Positions 45,162-54,350 of a stretch of 64,000 nt of DNA are shown here, in pieces. This stretch comes from Methylobacterium adhaesivum (lineage in GTDB: Bacteria; Pseudomonadota; Alphaproteobacteria; Rhizobiales; Beijerinckiaceae): assembly GCF_022179065.1 (NCBI RefSeq), contig NZ_BPQD01000002.1, forward strand, positions 124,001 to 188,000, written 5' to 3'. Numbering within the stretch: the first letter of the stretch is position 1; the number at the start of each line of letters is the position of its first letter. Both the position numbers and the translations under genes were made by a program. The notes beneath the pieces are model-generated. The model did no database searches and had not been told where the DNA came from. It saw only the letters and a list, made by a program, of their open reading frames with translations.

Positions 45162-46730
45162 TCAGCTCAGGCGTTCCTCGAGATGGGCTGCGACCCGCAA
45201 CGCATTGGCCACGATGGTGAGCGTCGGATTCACGGCGCCGATGGAGGGAAAGAAGCTCGCGTCGGTGACGTAGAGGTTGTCGATCTCGTGGGTCCTGCAG
45301 TTGAGATCGAGGACGGAGGACCGAGGGTCGGTGCCGAAGCGCAGGGTGCCGGCTTGATGAGCGGTGCCGCTCAGCGGAATGTTCTTTCCCAGGTAGAGCG
45401 AGCGCTCGAACAGGTAGGTGTAGGCACCCGCCGGTCGCAGCAACCCTTCCAGGGTATCGCGCAAGCGATCATGGGCCGCGCGGTTGTTCTCCTCGACGTC
45501 GAGGATCACGCGCCCGTCACGGTCGAGGCTCACCCGGTTGTCCGGGTGCGGCAGATCCTCGCTCTGCAGCCAGAAATCCATGGAATGCCGCGCCACCATC
45601 GCGAAAGGCGCCTCGGGTAGGAAACCCGTCCAGGATGGGAACTCCTCGCCCCGGATCTGGTCCGGATGGGTCTTGGCGCACATCTGGATCAGGCCCATCG
45701 GATACTCCCAGGCCTTCGATTCGAAGTAGAAGTCCGACACCGCGAGGGTCTTCTGGAAGACCGTATCGTTGGGCTCCTTCGACAGGGCCATCAGCACCGA
45801 CATGTTGTGACGCATGTAGTTGCGTCCGACCTGATCCGAGCCGTTGGCGAGGCCGTTTGGATGCGCGTCGCAGGCCGAGCGTAGGAAGAGCAGGGCCGAG
45901 GACAGGGCGCCGCAGGCCACCACAACGATGTCGGCGCTGTAACGCTCCTCCTCGCCTTCGCGAGTGACGTGGACGGATTTCACCCGGCGGCCCGAGGCGT
46001 CCGTCTCCAGGCGCGACACGTAGGCGTTGACCAGGAGGGTGACGTTGTCGTGGGCGGCGAGCGTCGGATCGACGGTCATCACCTGCGCGTCGGCCTTGCC
46101 GTTGAGGAGGCAGGGGAACCCATCGAAGGCGTCGCAGCGGATGCAGGTGCTGGTCGGCGTCGGGCGTCCATTCCGCTCTGTGAGCTTGATGCCGAGCGGC
46201 AGGTGGAACGGATGCAGTCCCTCCTTCGCCCAGTCGTCCGAGAGCTGCTGGATGCGCGGCTCGTGGGAGACGCCCGGATGGTCGTAGGGCGCGCTGGCCC
46301 AGGGCTCGTTGGGGTCCTCGCCCCGGTTGCCGTGGACGGCGAACAGCCGTTCGGCCTCCGTGTAGTACGGCTCGAACGCGTCGTAGCCCAGCGGCCAGGC
46401 GGGCGAGATGCCGTCGATGTGGCGCACGGCCTCGAAGTCGCGCTCGCGCATCCGCAGGAGCGCGGCGCCATACACCTTCGAGTTTCCGCCGACATAGTAG
46501 TGCAGGGCCGGGCTGAAGGCGCGGCCGTCGCCCCCGTACCAGGTCTCCTTGGCCTGATAGGCGCCGTCGACGAACACGGTCTTGGCATCCCAGTTCGCCT
46601 GCGAGCGCGGGAGGTAATCGCCGCGCTCTAGGAGGAGGATGCGCTTGCCGGTGCGGGCGAGGCGGGAGACGAGGGAACCACCGCCGGGACCGCTCCCGAT
46701 GACGATGACGTCGTAACGATCCTGGGACAT
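45162..46730 (-). CDS. GMC-family FAD-dependent oxidoreductase
   Basis: FAD enzyme that oxidises an alcohol or the anomeric carbon of a sugar. It has 522 residues. The dinucleotide fold is VIVIGSGPGGGSLVSRLARTGKRILLLERG at residue 8; YYVGGNSKVYGAALLRMRERDF near 85 is the second GMC block. The active-site pair is His (SGTAHQAGTLRFG near 455) and Asn (AVNPTLTIVANAL near 498). TCIRCDAFDGFPC contains three Cys that are unusual for GMC enzymes. No Tat or Sec signal is present. It resembles glucose/gluconate-type GMC dehydrogenases more than choline dehydrogenase. Divergent from the DoxX-cupin-lactonase-VOC genes, which suggests a shared pathway. Confidence 0.86.
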   Translation of the reverse strand: MSQDRYDVIVIGSGPGGGSLVSRLARTGKRILLLERGDYLPRSQANWDAKTVFVDGAYQAKETWYGGDGRAFSPALHYYVGGNSKVYGAALLRMRERDFEAVRHIDGISPAWPLGYDAFEPYYTEAERLFAVHGNRGEDPNEPWASAPYDHPGVSHEPRIQQLSDDWAKEGLHPFHLPLGIKLTERNGRPTPTSTCIRCDAFDGFPCLLNGKADAQVMTVDPTLAAHDNVTLLVNAYVSRLETDASGRRVKSVHVTREGEEERYSADIVVVACGALSSALLFLRSACDAHPNGLANGSDQVGRNYMRHNMSVLMALSKEPNDTVFQKTLAVSDFYFESKAWEYPMGLIQMCAKTHPDQIRGEEFPSWTGFLPEAPFAMVARHSMDFWLQSEDLPHPDNRVSLDRDGRVILDVEENNRAAHDRLRDTLEGLLRPAGAYTYLFERSLYLGKNIPLSGTAHQAGTLRFGTDPRSSVLDLNCRTHEIDNLYVTDASFFPSIGAVNPTLTIVANALRVAAHLEERLS

Positions 46731-46951
46731 GGGGGCCTTGCCGAACGGTCGGGGTCTGGGCGTTCGACACGGCCAACGTGAAGCGGTCCCGCCCGTTCCG
46801 CGCTGCACTGCACATCGGGGGCTTGGGCATCGCAACCGCGCGGAGCGCGCGGCGTTAGAGACCGACGGCGCACCCGCGTCCTATCAATCGGAAGATTCCC
46901 GATGACCCACGCCCTCGCGCACGCGTTGCACGTTCGCCCCGGGGACCGGCA

Positions 46952-47413
46952 TTGACCTGGCTCGATCTCGTGGCGGTGCCGCTGATCGCCAAGATCTGTC
47001 TCGTCTGCATGTTTCCCTTGAGCGCCTACGACAAGGTCGTCCACTGGGACGAGGCTATGACCCAGGCGGCGTCCGGGCCCCTGCCCTTTCCGGGCCTACT
47101 TCTGGTGCTCGGCATCCTCGTCGAATCAATCACGCCCGTGATGATCGTGACAGGCTGGGCCGACCGCGCCGGCGCGTTCCTGCTGGCCGGCTTTTGCGCC
47201 GTGACGGCCGTGATGTTTCACCGCTTCTGGGAGTTTCCGGACTTCTGGCGCCGCGAGGCCGAGGGCCGGGCGCATTTCTGGGACTTCTTCAAGAATTTCG
47301 GTCTCGTCGGCGGCCTGCTCCTCGTCGTGATCGGAGGCAGCTACACTCCGGCCTCGGATGTCGCCCGCCATCCCCTGGCGAGCGGTCCCCAGGCCGCGGA
47401 AATCCACCCCTGA
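46952..47413 (+). CDS. DoxX-like membrane protein
   Basis: A 153-residue inner-membrane protein with four transmembrane segments (about 7-25, 45-67, 72-92, 110-130), in the DoxX/DoxD superfamily. Typical features are FPLSAYDKVVHWDEAM after TM1 and FWEFPDFWRREAEGRAHFWDFFKNFGLVGGLLLVV toward the end. Relatives act as quinone-reducing partners of oxidoreductases, but most are uncharacterised. Start TTG 46952 with GGGGA 8 bases upstream. First gene of a four-gene run; 17 bp before the cupin gene. Confidence 0.8.
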   Translation: MTWLDLVAVPLIAKICLVCMFPLSAYDKVVHWDEAMTQAASGPLPFPGLLLVLGILVESITPVMIVTGWADRAGAFLLAGFCAVTAVMFHRFWEFPDFWRREAEGRAHFWDFFKNFGLVGGLLLVVIGGSYTPASDVARHPLASGPQAAEIHP

Positions 47414-47430
47414 TCGTGAGGAGCCCGCCC

Positions 47431-47877
47431 ATGTCCGAGACCAAACCGGCGATGCCCTATTGGCATGTCTACACCGATGCGGAGGGCGCGAGCCGCCAGG
47501 AGCGATTCAGCCTGTCCAACTTCCAGTTCCAAGGGGTCGGCCCCGACGTGGCGCCGCAATGGAACGACAAGCAGGATCCGGAGAAGGCGGGCGTCACTTT
47601 CACGGTGCTGCCCGTGGGCTGGGTCGGCGACTGGCACGAGAATCCGAAGCCGCAATGGATCGCCGTGCTCTCCGGCCGCTGGTTCGTAGAGACCATGGAC
47701 GGGCATCGGGTGGAGATGGGGCCGGGGGAACTCATGTTCGGCGAGGATCAGAACACGCGCGAGCGCGACGGTCGCAAGGGCCACCTCTCCGGCACCGTGG
47801 GCGACGAGCCCTGCACCATGATGGTGGTCGGACTCGACGTGACGCCGACGGTGAACCAGCCGGGTCGCTTCACCTGA
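47431..47877 (+). CDS. Cupin-fold protein
   Basis: A 148-residue single-domain cupin. Likely metal ligands are in GWVGDWHENPKPQWIAVLSG (near 67) and the C-terminal half GHRVEMGPGELMFGEDQNTRERDGRKGHLSG (near 95). Such proteins act as isomerases, dioxygenases or sugar-binding proteins; nothing here decides between them. ATG 47431 follows GTGAGGAG. It sits between the DoxX-like gene (17 bp) and the SMP-30 lactonase gene (29 bp) and is probably co-transcribed. Confidence 0.8.
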   Translation: MSETKPAMPYWHVYTDAEGASRQERFSLSNFQFQGVGPDVAPQWNDKQDPEKAGVTFTVLPVGWVGDWHENPKPQWIAVLSGRWFVETMDGHRVEMGPGELMFGEDQNTRERDGRKGHLSGTVGDEPCTMMVVGLDVTPTVNQPGRFT

Positions 47878-47906
47878 ACCTCGCCTCGCCGGAAAGAGGG
47901 TTCGCC

Positions 47907-48809
47907 ATGGACGGTTTCGAGATTCACGATCCGCGCTTTGCCGCCTTCATCCTACCCAACGCGCCCCTGGAGACCCTGGCGGAGGGTTTTCGCTGGTGCG
48001 AGGGGCCGGTCTGGTTCGGCGACCGGGACGAATTGCTGTTCAGCGATCTGCCGAACGACCGGGTCATGCGCTGGAGCGAGCACGGGGGCCTCAGCGTCTT
48101 TCGCACGCCCGCGAACTTCGAGAACGGTCACGCCCGCGACCGCGAGGGGCGGCTCCTGTCGTGTTCGCATCGCGGGCGCTGCATCACCCGGACCGAACTC
48201 GACGGCACGATCACGGTCCTGGCCGACCGCTACGAGGGCCGGCGCCTGAACTCGCCCAACGACCTCGTCTGCAAGTCGGACGGGACGATCTGGTTCACCG
48301 ATCCGCCCTACGGCATCCAGACCGACTACGAGGGCGGCAAGCAGGTCTCGGAGCTGCCGGCGCGGGTGTACCGCCTCGATCCCGGCACCGGCCACCTCAC
48401 CGTCGTGGCGGACGATTTCGAGGGACCGAACGGCCTGTGCTTCTCGCCCGACGAAAGCCGCCTCTACATCGCCGAGAGCGGGCTGCAATTCGCGGCCGAG
48501 CCGACCCGGCACCTGCGGGTCTTCGTCGTCGGCAGTGGCGGGGCCTTGAGCGGCGGCCGGGTGTTCCACACGGTCGAGCCCGGCTTCTCCGACGGCTTTC
48601 GCTGCGACGTGGACGGAAACCTGTGGTCGAGCGCTGGCGACGGCGTCCACTGCATCGATCCGTCGGGCAAGCTGCTGGGAAAGATCCTCACGCCCGGCAC
48701 CGTGGCCAATCTCGCCTTCGGCGGGCGCGAGCGATCACGCCTGTTCCTCTGCGTCGGCCAGCGCCTCATGGCGATCTACGTCAATCAGCGTGGAGCCCGG
48801 CTGCTTTGA
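47907..48809 (+). CDS. SMP-30/gluconolactonase/LRE family lactonase
   Basis: Six-bladed beta-propeller of 300 residues expected to hydrolyse a sugar-acid lactone. Metal-ligand positions of the family are visible: Glu in LAEGFRWCEGPVWF near 27, Asn in RLNSPNDLVCKSDGTIWFTDPPYG near 112, FEGPNGLCFSPDE near 171, and Asp in EPGFSDGFRCDVDGNLW near 231. ATG 47907 follows GAAAGAGG. No signal peptide is seen, so it is cytosolic. Together with the divergent GMC dehydrogenase it suggests oxidation of a sugar to its lactone, then hydrolysis. Confidence 0.87.
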   Translation: MDGFEIHDPRFAAFILPNAPLETLAEGFRWCEGPVWFGDRDELLFSDLPNDRVMRWSEHGGLSVFRTPANFENGHARDREGRLLSCSHRGRCITRTELDGTITVLADRYEGRRLNSPNDLVCKSDGTIWFTDPPYGIQTDYEGGKQVSELPARVYRLDPGTGHLTVVADDFEGPNGLCFSPDESRLYIAESGLQFAAEPTRHLRVFVVGSGGALSGGRVFHTVEPGFSDGFRCDVDGNLWSSAGDGVHCIDPSGKLLGKILTPGTVANLAFGGRERSRLFLCVGQRLMAIYVNQRGARLL

Positions 48810-49750
48810 CACCTCGGGTCACCGGCCTCGTCGCCCTCAGCCGCACGGTCGCGGACCTCGCCCGGACGGAAGCGTTCTACCGCGACGGCCTCGATTTCCG
48901 CCGCCTCGGCCCCATCGAGCGCATCCCCGCCACCCTGCTCGAGGCCCTGGACCTGCCCGATGCGAGCGGGGGACGCCTGCGGATGGGCCTCGGTGCCCAG
49001 GCCATCGAGTTTCTGGCCTTCGATGCACCCGGCCAGCGTTATCCCGTCGGCGCCCGTGCCGACGATCCGTGGTTCCAGCACGCCGCCATCGTGGTGTCCG
49101 ACATGGACCGCGCCTTCGCGCAGCTCCAGCGGCTCGCGCCGATGCCGATCTCGGACGAAATCCCGCAGACGCTCCCGGCTTCGTCGGGCGGCGTCACCGC
49201 CTGGAAGTTCCGCGATCCCGACGGGCACCCCCTCGAACTGCTCGCCTTCCCCGATGGCGAGACCGGGTCGCCTTGGGCGCGAGCGCCCGGATTGTTTGCC
49301 GGGATCGACCACTCCGCCATTATCGTCGCGGATGTCGAGGCCGAGATCGGGTTCTTCCGCGACGGGCTCGGCCTCGAACTCGGAGCACGGGGACTGAATG
49401 CCGGCCCCGAGCAGGCCGCCCTCGATGGTCTTCCCGATCCGGTGGTGGACGTGATTGCCCTCGCGCCCGCGCAGGTAAAGACGCCCCATGTGGAATTGCT
49501 GCATTACCGGACGCCGCAGGCGCGGGGTCCGCTCCCGGCTCAGTCCGCCCGGAACCGATCGACGACCCGGTTCTGCTTCGCCGTTGACGATCTCCCCGCC
49601 CTCGTCACCCACCTGACGGCGGCGTGGCCCGCGCACCGCATCACCCTATCCCGCGACGGCCGCATGGCTGGACTGACGGGTCCGAGCGGACACGGCATTC
49701 TCCTGACGGCGACAGAAGACGGCAACGGCCGGTGGCTCCGGGCGACATGA
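48806..49750 (+). CDS. Protein with two glyoxalase/VOC domains
   Basis: A 314-residue protein with two vicinal-oxygen-chelate modules: residues about 5-150 ([44 protein letters not shown]) and 165-310 ([40 protein letters not shown]). This layout resembles ring-cleaving dioxygenases and uncharacterised lactoylglutathione-lyase-like proteins. Metal ligands appear partly kept (His in FQHAAIV and IDHSAII; Glu in PLELLAF). Start TTG 48806 in a TTGA overlap with the lactonase stop, showing tight coupling. Substrate unknown. Confidence 0.78.
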   Translation: MTPRVTGLVALSRTVADLARTEAFYRDGLDFRRLGPIERIPATLLEALDLPDASGGRLRMGLGAQAIEFLAFDAPGQRYPVGARADDPWFQHAAIVVSDMDRAFAQLQRLAPMPISDEIPQTLPASSGGVTAWKFRDPDGHPLELLAFPDGETGSPWARAPGLFAGIDHSAIIVADVEAEIGFFRDGLGLELGARGLNAGPEQAALDGLPDPVVDVIALAPAQVKTPHVELLHYRTPQARGPLPAQSARNRSTTRFCFAVDDLPALVTHLTAAWPAHRITLSRDGRMAGLTGPSGHGILLTATEDGNGRWLRAT

Positions 49751-49905
49751 ATCCAGCGCAGGGCTCGGCCTTGACGCGTCCCGCCTCGCGCGTCCAATGC
49801 CCGGATACGGAGTGGCCCGACGATCCCCTCGACGAGCGCCGGGCCTGCCAGGGTCCGAGGCGCCGAGGGCTTCCTGAAGGGCGCTCGGACCGGGACGCCT
49901 TGCCG

Positions 49906-50784
49906 ATGCCGCCGCTCTTCGCCCTGCCGTTTCCCGCCATCGATCCGGTGGCCCTGGCCATCGGGCCGATCACCATCAAATGGTACGCCCTCGCCTACAT
50001 CGCCGGGCTCCTCGGCGCCTGGTTCTATGCGCGCCGTCTGGTGGCTGCCGACCGGTTCTGGGGCGCGAACCGGCGGCCGAGCCTGAACGACATCGACGAC
50101 CTCATCGTCTGGGTGGCTTTGGGCGTCGTCCTTGGCGGCCGCCTCGGCTACGTGCTGTTCTACAATCTGCCACTCTACCTGAACGATCCCCTCGAGATCC
50201 TCGCCATCCGCAACGGCGGCATGTCGTTCCATGGCGGCTTTCTCGGCGCCGTTCTGGCGATGACATTGTTCGCGCGCTCGCGAAAACTCCCGCCCTTCAG
50301 CCTGTTCGATCTCGCCGCCGTCACGGTTCCCATCGGACTGTTCTTCGGCCGCATCGCCAACTTCGTGAACGGGGAATTGTGGGGCCGCATCGCTCCGGAT
50401 TTCGACTACGCCGTGGTGTTTCCATCCGGCGGCCCCCTGCCCCGCCACCCGAGCCAGCTTTACGAGGCGGCCACCGAAGGGGCACTCCTCTTCGTGGTCA
50501 TGGCCATCGCCGTGCGCCTGTTCGGCTTCCGCCGGCCCGGCCTACTGAGCGGCATCTTCGTCCTCGGCTACGCTCTCGCCCGGATCGTCTGCGAATTCTT
50601 CCGCGAGCCCGACCGCCAGCTCGGCTACCTGTTCGGCACCGAAGGCTGGCCGCTGGGCGGGATCACCATGGGGATGCTGCTCTGCGTTCCCATGGCGCTC
50701 GTCGGAATCGCCACCATCCTACTCGCCCTGCGCGGCGTCACCGCGCCGCGCGAGGTCGTGCCGGCCCGGGTCGATGCCGCGTGA
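49906..50784 (+). CDS. lgt: Prolipoprotein diacylglyceryl transferase
   Basis: First enzyme of lipoprotein maturation, in the inner membrane. It has 292 residues and seven transmembrane segments. Signatures are [21 protein letters not shown] near residue 24, [27 protein letters not shown] (conserved His) near 102, and [18 protein letters not shown] (the Lgt signature) near 145, then RHPSQLYEA and [19 protein letters not shown] 49906 is used; TTG 49900 is two codons earlier. 155 bp without features separate it from the VOC gene. The methyltransferase gene overlaps by 4 nt. Confidence 0.95.
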   Translation: MPPLFALPFPAIDPVALAIGPITIKWYALAYIAGLLGAWFYARRLVAADRFWGANRRPSLNDIDDLIVWVALGVVLGGRLGYVLFYNLPLYLNDPLEILAIRNGGMSFHGGFLGAVLAMTLFARSRKLPPFSLFDLAAVTVPIGLFFGRIANFVNGELWGRIAPDFDYAVVFPSGGPLPRHPSQLYEAATEGALLFVVMAIAVRLFGFRRPGLLSGIFVLGYALARIVCEFFREPDRQLGYLFGTEGWPLGGITMGMLLCVPMALVGIATILLALRGVTAPREVVPARVDAA

Positions 50785-51863
50785 GCACGCCCCTCCTCGG
50801 CATCCTGCGCGAAGAGATCCTGGCCACGGGGCCGATGCCGCTGGCCCGCTACATGGATCTCTGCCTCGGGCACCCGGTCCACGGCTATTACCGGACGCGC
50901 GATCCCCTTGGGGTCGCCGGCGACTTCATCACCGCGCCGGAGATCTCGCAGATGTTCGGCGAACTCGTCGGCATCTGGATCGCGGCGGTCTGGGGCGGCA
51001 TGGGTGCGCCAGCCGAAATCTCCCTCGTTGAACTCGGCCCCGGACGTGGCACCCTCATGGCCGACGCTCTGCGGGCGCTGGCGCGCGCCGCCCCGAGCCT
51101 CGTCCCTCGCCTCCACCTCGTCGAGACCAGCCCAGTGCTGCGGGCGGCGCAGGCCGAACGGCTCGCCGGCGTCAGCCCGACATGGCACGACGGCGTGGCG
51201 AGCCTGCCGCCGGGGCCGGCCCTCGTGGTCGCCAACGAATTCTTCGACGCCCTGCCGGTGCGCCAGTTCCAGCGCGGGGAGCGCGGCTGGCACGAGCGCT
51301 GCGTCGGCCTGTCACCCGATGGCGAACGCCTCGCCTTCGGCCTCGCGGCCGATCCCGATCCTCACCTCACCACGCAAGCCCCCCTCGGGGTGACCCTGAC
51401 CCTGCCGGGCGCCGCCCTCGACACGGTCCGCATTCTCGCCCGCCGGCTCGTGCGGGACGGTGGCGCGCTGCTCGCCGTCGATTATGGCCATGCCCGGCCG
51501 GGCTTCGGCGATTCGCTCCAGGCCGTGGCGGGGCATCGCTTCGTCGATCCCCTGACGGCGCCTGGCGCGGCCGACCTCACCACCCATGTGGATTTCACCG
51601 CCCTCGCGCGTGCCGCCACCAGTGAGGGCGCACGGGCACACGGTCCCGTCGACCAGCGCGATTTCCTCGAGGCCCTCGGCCTGCGCCAGCGCGCCGAACG
51701 CCTCAGTGCCGGGGCCACCCCGCAGCAGGCGGTGCGAATCGCCGCCGCCGTGTCGCGCCTCACCGACCCGGCCCGGCGCGGGATGGGAAGTCTATTCAAG
51801 GCGATGGTGGTGAGCGATCCTGCCTTGCCGGATCTGCCAGGATTCCCGGCAGCGGGCCACTAA
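50781..51863 (+). CDS. SAM-dependent methyltransferase of the MidA/NDUFAF7 family
   Basis: Class I methyltransferase of 360 residues. In mitochondria the family (NDUFAF7) dimethylates an arginine of a complex I subunit; a similar role in bacteria is plausible but not proven. [33 protein letters not shown] near residue 30 is the family hallmark; [20 protein letters not shown] near 84 binds [18 protein letters not shown] near 149 and [20 protein letters not shown] near 232 follow. Start GTG 50781 in a GTGA overlap with lgt, a widespread pairing. pgeF, commonly next, is absent; two tiny reverse ORFs follow instead. Confidence 0.92.
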   Translation: MSTPLLGILREEILATGPMPLARYMDLCLGHPVHGYYRTRDPLGVAGDFITAPEISQMFGELVGIWIAAVWGGMGAPAEISLVELGPGRGTLMADALRALARAAPSLVPRLHLVETSPVLRAAQAERLAGVSPTWHDGVASLPPGPALVVANEFFDALPVRQFQRGERGWHERCVGLSPDGERLAFGLAADPDPHLTTQAPLGVTLTLPGAALDTVRILARRLVRDGGALLAVDYGHARPGFGDSLQAVAGHRFVDPLTAPGAADLTTHVDFTALARAATSEGARAHGPVDQRDFLEALGLRQRAERLSAGATPQQAVRIAAAVSRLTDPARRGMGSLFKAMVVSDPALPDLPGFPAAGH

Positions 51864-51952
51864 TGCGCGCGGCGGGCAAGCCATACGGTACCGAGGCCGA
51901 GGGCCAGGGCACCCAATGGGAACAGAAGCAGCGTCAGGGTATGAACGTCCAT
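51860..51952 (-). CDS. Micro-protein, 30 residues, one membrane helix
   Basis: A 30-codon ORF (MDVHTLTLLLFPLGALALGL, then [10 protein letters not shown]) that is almost entirely one transmembrane helix with a positively charged C-terminal end. Its ATG overlaps the stop of the upstream 83-residue ORF (TGATG), which strongly suggests translational coupling. Its stop codon ends one base from the last codon of the opposing methyltransferase gene. It resembles no named protein, but the size and charge pattern suit a small regulatory or assembly membrane protein. Confidence 0.5.
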   Translation of the reverse strand: MDVHTLTLLLFPLGALALGLGTVWLARRAH

Positions 51953-52203
51953 CACCGCAACTCCCGCAGAAGACTTCTCGCGACCCAATGTAGGGTTCCA
52001 CTGACGCATAAGCAAAGCAGGGAGATACCGGGCGTCAGCCAAGGGCGGTCGGGAACGGGTTGCACGGCGGCCCGTTGGGTGAAGAGTGGGGCCAAACCTC
52101 CGACCGCGAGAACGGCGATGGCGACGCCATTCACATAGGTCGCGGTCAACTTCGCACTCTCGTTCGCCACGAGTTTGACACGGGCATCGTCGATCTCACT
52201 CAT
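51952..52203 (-). CDS. Small two-helix membrane protein, 83 residues
   Basis: MSEIDDARVKLVANESAKLT opens with a charged amphipathic segment, followed by helix 1 (about 21-40, ATYVNGVAIAVLAVGGLAPL), a short loop (FTQRAAVQPVPDRPWLT) and helix 2 (about 57-76, PGISLLCLCVSGTLHWVARS), ending LLRELR. ATG 52203 is preceded by GAGGGCCGG; a GTG 15 bases upstream is an alternative. It is not recognised as a named family. Its stop overlaps the start of the 30-residue ORF, so the two probably work together. Confidence 0.6.
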   Translation of the reverse strand: MSEIDDARVKLVANESAKLTATYVNGVAIAVLAVGGLAPLFTQRAAVQPVPDRPWLTPGISLLCLCVSGTLHWVARSLLRELR

Positions 52204-52512
52204 CCGGCCCTCACCCATCGTCCCCGCATAATCCGCAGCATAGCAGTCGCGGGCAAGGCGATCTCATCTCGCATGCGTGGTGTCATTCCATGGCCATGAA
52301 AACCTGGGCAAAGGGAAACCTGGGCGACGGAAAACTTGACTCGCCACCATTCCCGGCCTAACCGACCGGCACCATTCAAGACGATTCCATCGTCAGCACG
52401 AACGCCGACCGGTCCTGCGAGACCGGAGGTCAACGCCCGACAGCGCGCTGCGCCCTCGGGCGAGCTTCGCGTTGGGGAGAGGGCGTCGCGACACCGCCCG
52501 TTCGAAAGCCGC
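52204..52512. other. Intergenic region between the micro-membrane genes and the YHS-like gene
   Basis: 309 bp with divergent genes on either side and no credible ORF. It contains a two-unit 16-bp tandem repeat, CCTGGGC(A/G)A(A/C)GG(G/A)AAA (52303-52318 and 52319-52334), about 100 bp upstream of the small membrane gene and 180 bp upstream of the YHS-like gene. Promoters for both are expected here; I see no convincing hexamers. Confidence 0.5.
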
Positions 52513-52746
52513 ATGCCCAACGCCACGCCCGACACGTCGAAGACGCCACTGCGCATCGCGGATGCGGTCAACGACGTCTGTCCCTGGTCGGGCAAGCCCA
52601 TCGCGGCGGATTCCCTGACCCTCTACAACGGCGCCGTCGTCGGCTTCTGCAATCCGGAGTGCCGGGACAAGTTCGCCCGCGCGGTTCGCAGCTTCGAGAA
52701 CGCCCTCCAGGCGCGCCGGGCCGAGAGCGCGGGCATCAACCAGTGA
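52513..52746 (+). CDS. Small YHS/TRASH-like zinc-finger protein
   Basis: A 77-residue protein with a probable metal-binding module: VCPWSGKPIAADSLTLYNGAVVGFCNPECRDKF, a CX2-type first Cys followed by FCNPEC near residue 48. This is the pattern of YHS/TRASH treble-clef domains, which bind zinc, copper or mercury. The N-terminus (residues 1-15) is low-complexity and the C-terminus is helical. ATG 52513 has only a weak GAAAG upstream. It precedes ffh by 41 bp. Function unknown; related ORFs have sometimes been mislabelled as glutathione S-transferase. Confidence 0.68.
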   Translation: MPNATPDTSKTPLRIADAVNDVCPWSGKPIAADSLTLYNGAVVGFCNPECRDKFARAVRSFENALQARRAESAGINQ

Positions 52747-52787
52747 TGCGCGTGACCGTGACGATCCTGGTCCAGGGAGCCTGACGT

Positions 52788-54350
52788 ATGTTCGAAGGCC
52801 TGTCCGATCGCCTGTCCGGTATCCTGTCGGGGCTGACGCGCCGCGGCGCCCTCACGGAGGCGGACGTCACCGCGGCCCTGCGCGAAGTGCGGCGGGCCCT
52901 GCTGGAAGCCGACGTGGCGCTCGAAGTCGTGCGCGGCTTCACCGAGAAGGTCCGCGAGAAGGCCGTCGGCGCCGTCGTCGTCAAGTCCGTCACGCCCGGC
53001 CAGATGGTCGTGAAGATCGTCAACGACGAGTTGACCGCCATGCTCGGCTCCGAGGCCGCGCTCATCGATCTCAACGCGCCCGCCCCCGTCGCCATCCTGA
53101 TGGTCGGCCTCCAGGGCTCGGGCAAGACCACGACGACGGCCAAGATCGCCCGCCGTCTCGCCTCGCGCGACAAGCGCCGGGTGCTGCTCGCCTCCCTCGA
53201 CACCCGCCGCCCGGCCGCCATGGAGCAGCTGGCGATCCTGGCGAAACAGGTCGAGGTCGAGAGCCTGCCCATCGTCGCCGGCCAGTCGGCCGTGCAGATC
53301 GCCCGGCGCGCCATGGATGCCGCGCGGCTGGGCGGCTTCGACGTGGTGATGCTCGACACCGCCGGCCGCATCACCCTCGACGAGACCCTGATGCAGGAGG
53401 CGGCCGAGGTGAAGGCCGCTACCAACCCGCATGAAGTGCTCCTCGTCGCCGACGCGCTGACGGGTCAGGACGCCGTGGTCACGGCGCGGGCCTTCGACGA
53501 GCGCCTCGGCGTCACCGGCATCGTGCTGACCCGCATGGACGGCGATTCGCGCGGTGGTGCCGCCCTCTCCATGCGGGCCGTCACCGGCAAGCCGATCAAG
53601 CTCGTCGGCACCGGCGAGAAGGTCGACGCGCTCGAGGAATTCCATCCCTCGCGCGTCGCCAACCGTATCCTCGGCATGGGCGACATCGTCTCCCTGGTGG
53701 AGAAGGCCGCCGAGACCATCGACCACGAGCAGGCGCTCCGCACGGCGGAGAAGATGCGCAAGGGCAAGTTCGACCTCGACGACCTGTCGATGCAGCTTGC
53801 CCAGATGGAGAAGATGGGCGGCATCGGCGGCCTCATGGGCATGCTGCCGGGGATGGGGCAGATCAAGAAGCAGGTCGAGAACGCCAACCTCGACGAGAAG
53901 ATGTTCGCCCGCCAGCGAGCCATCATCTCGTCGATGACCCCGCAGGAGCGCAAGAACCCCGACCTCCTCAAGAACTCCCGCAAGAAGCGCATCGCGGCGG
54001 GGTCGGGGACGAAGGTCGAGGAGCTGAACAAGCTCCTCAAGATGCACCGGACCATGGCCGACATGATGAAGGCGATGGGCTCGGGCAAGCGCGGCATCGG
54101 TCAGGCGCTCGGCTCAATGTTCGGGATGGGTGGCGGCGGAATGCCGGGTGGCATGCCGGGCCTGCCCCCGGGAATGCCCGAGCCCACGCCCGAGATGATC
54201 GCCGACATGCAGAAGCAATTCGGCGGCAAGCTGCCCCCGATGCCGCCCGGTCTCGCCGGCAAGATGCCGGGCAAGCTTCCCGGACTGCCCGGCCTCGGCG
54301 GCAAGGGTCTTCCGGGCCTCGGTGGCTTCATGCCGGGCAAGAAGAAATGA
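52788..54350 (+). CDS. ffh: Signal recognition particle protein Ffh
   Basis: GTPase of the SRP that targets nascent membrane proteins to FtsY and SecYEG. It has 520 residues. N domain 1-90; G domain with [18 protein letters not shown] near 105 (G1), [22 protein letters not shown] near 189 (G3) and [13 protein letters not shown] (G4 region). The M domain from about 325 has [47 protein letters not shown] (RNA-binding helix) and then a long Met/Gly/Pro-rich tail (from about 440). ATG preceded by AGGGAG. It overlaps the chorismate mutase gene by 4 nt. Confidence 0.97.
   Translation: MFEGLSDRLSGILSGLTRRGALTEADVTAALREVRRALLEADVALEVVRGFTEKVREKAVGAVVVKSVTPGQMVVKIVNDELTAMLGSEAALIDLNAPAPVAILMVGLQGSGKTTTTAKIARRLASRDKRRVLLASLDTRRPAAMEQLAILAKQVEVESLPIVAGQSAVQIARRAMDAARLGGFDVVMLDTAGRITLDETLMQEAAEVKAATNPHEVLLVADALTGQDAVVTARAFDERLGVTGIVLTRMDGDSRGGAALSMRAVTGKPIKLVGTGEKVDALEEFHPSRVANRILGMGDIVSLVEKAAETIDHEQALRTAEKMRKGKFDLDDLSMQLAQMEKMGGIGGLMGMLPGMGQIKKQVENANLDEKMFARQRAIISSMTPQERKNPDLLKNSRKKRIAAGSGTKVEELNKLLKMHRTMADMMKAMGSGKRGIGQALGSMFGMGGGGMPGGMPGLPPGMPEPTPEMIADMQKQFGGKLPPMPPGLAGKMPGKLPGLPGLGGKGLPGLGGFMPGKKK

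Noticed and set aside
52200-52601. 133-codon minus-strand open frame over the 52.2-52.6 kb gap
   Set aside because: No coherent structure, crosses the tandem repeat and runs antisense to the YHS-like gene.
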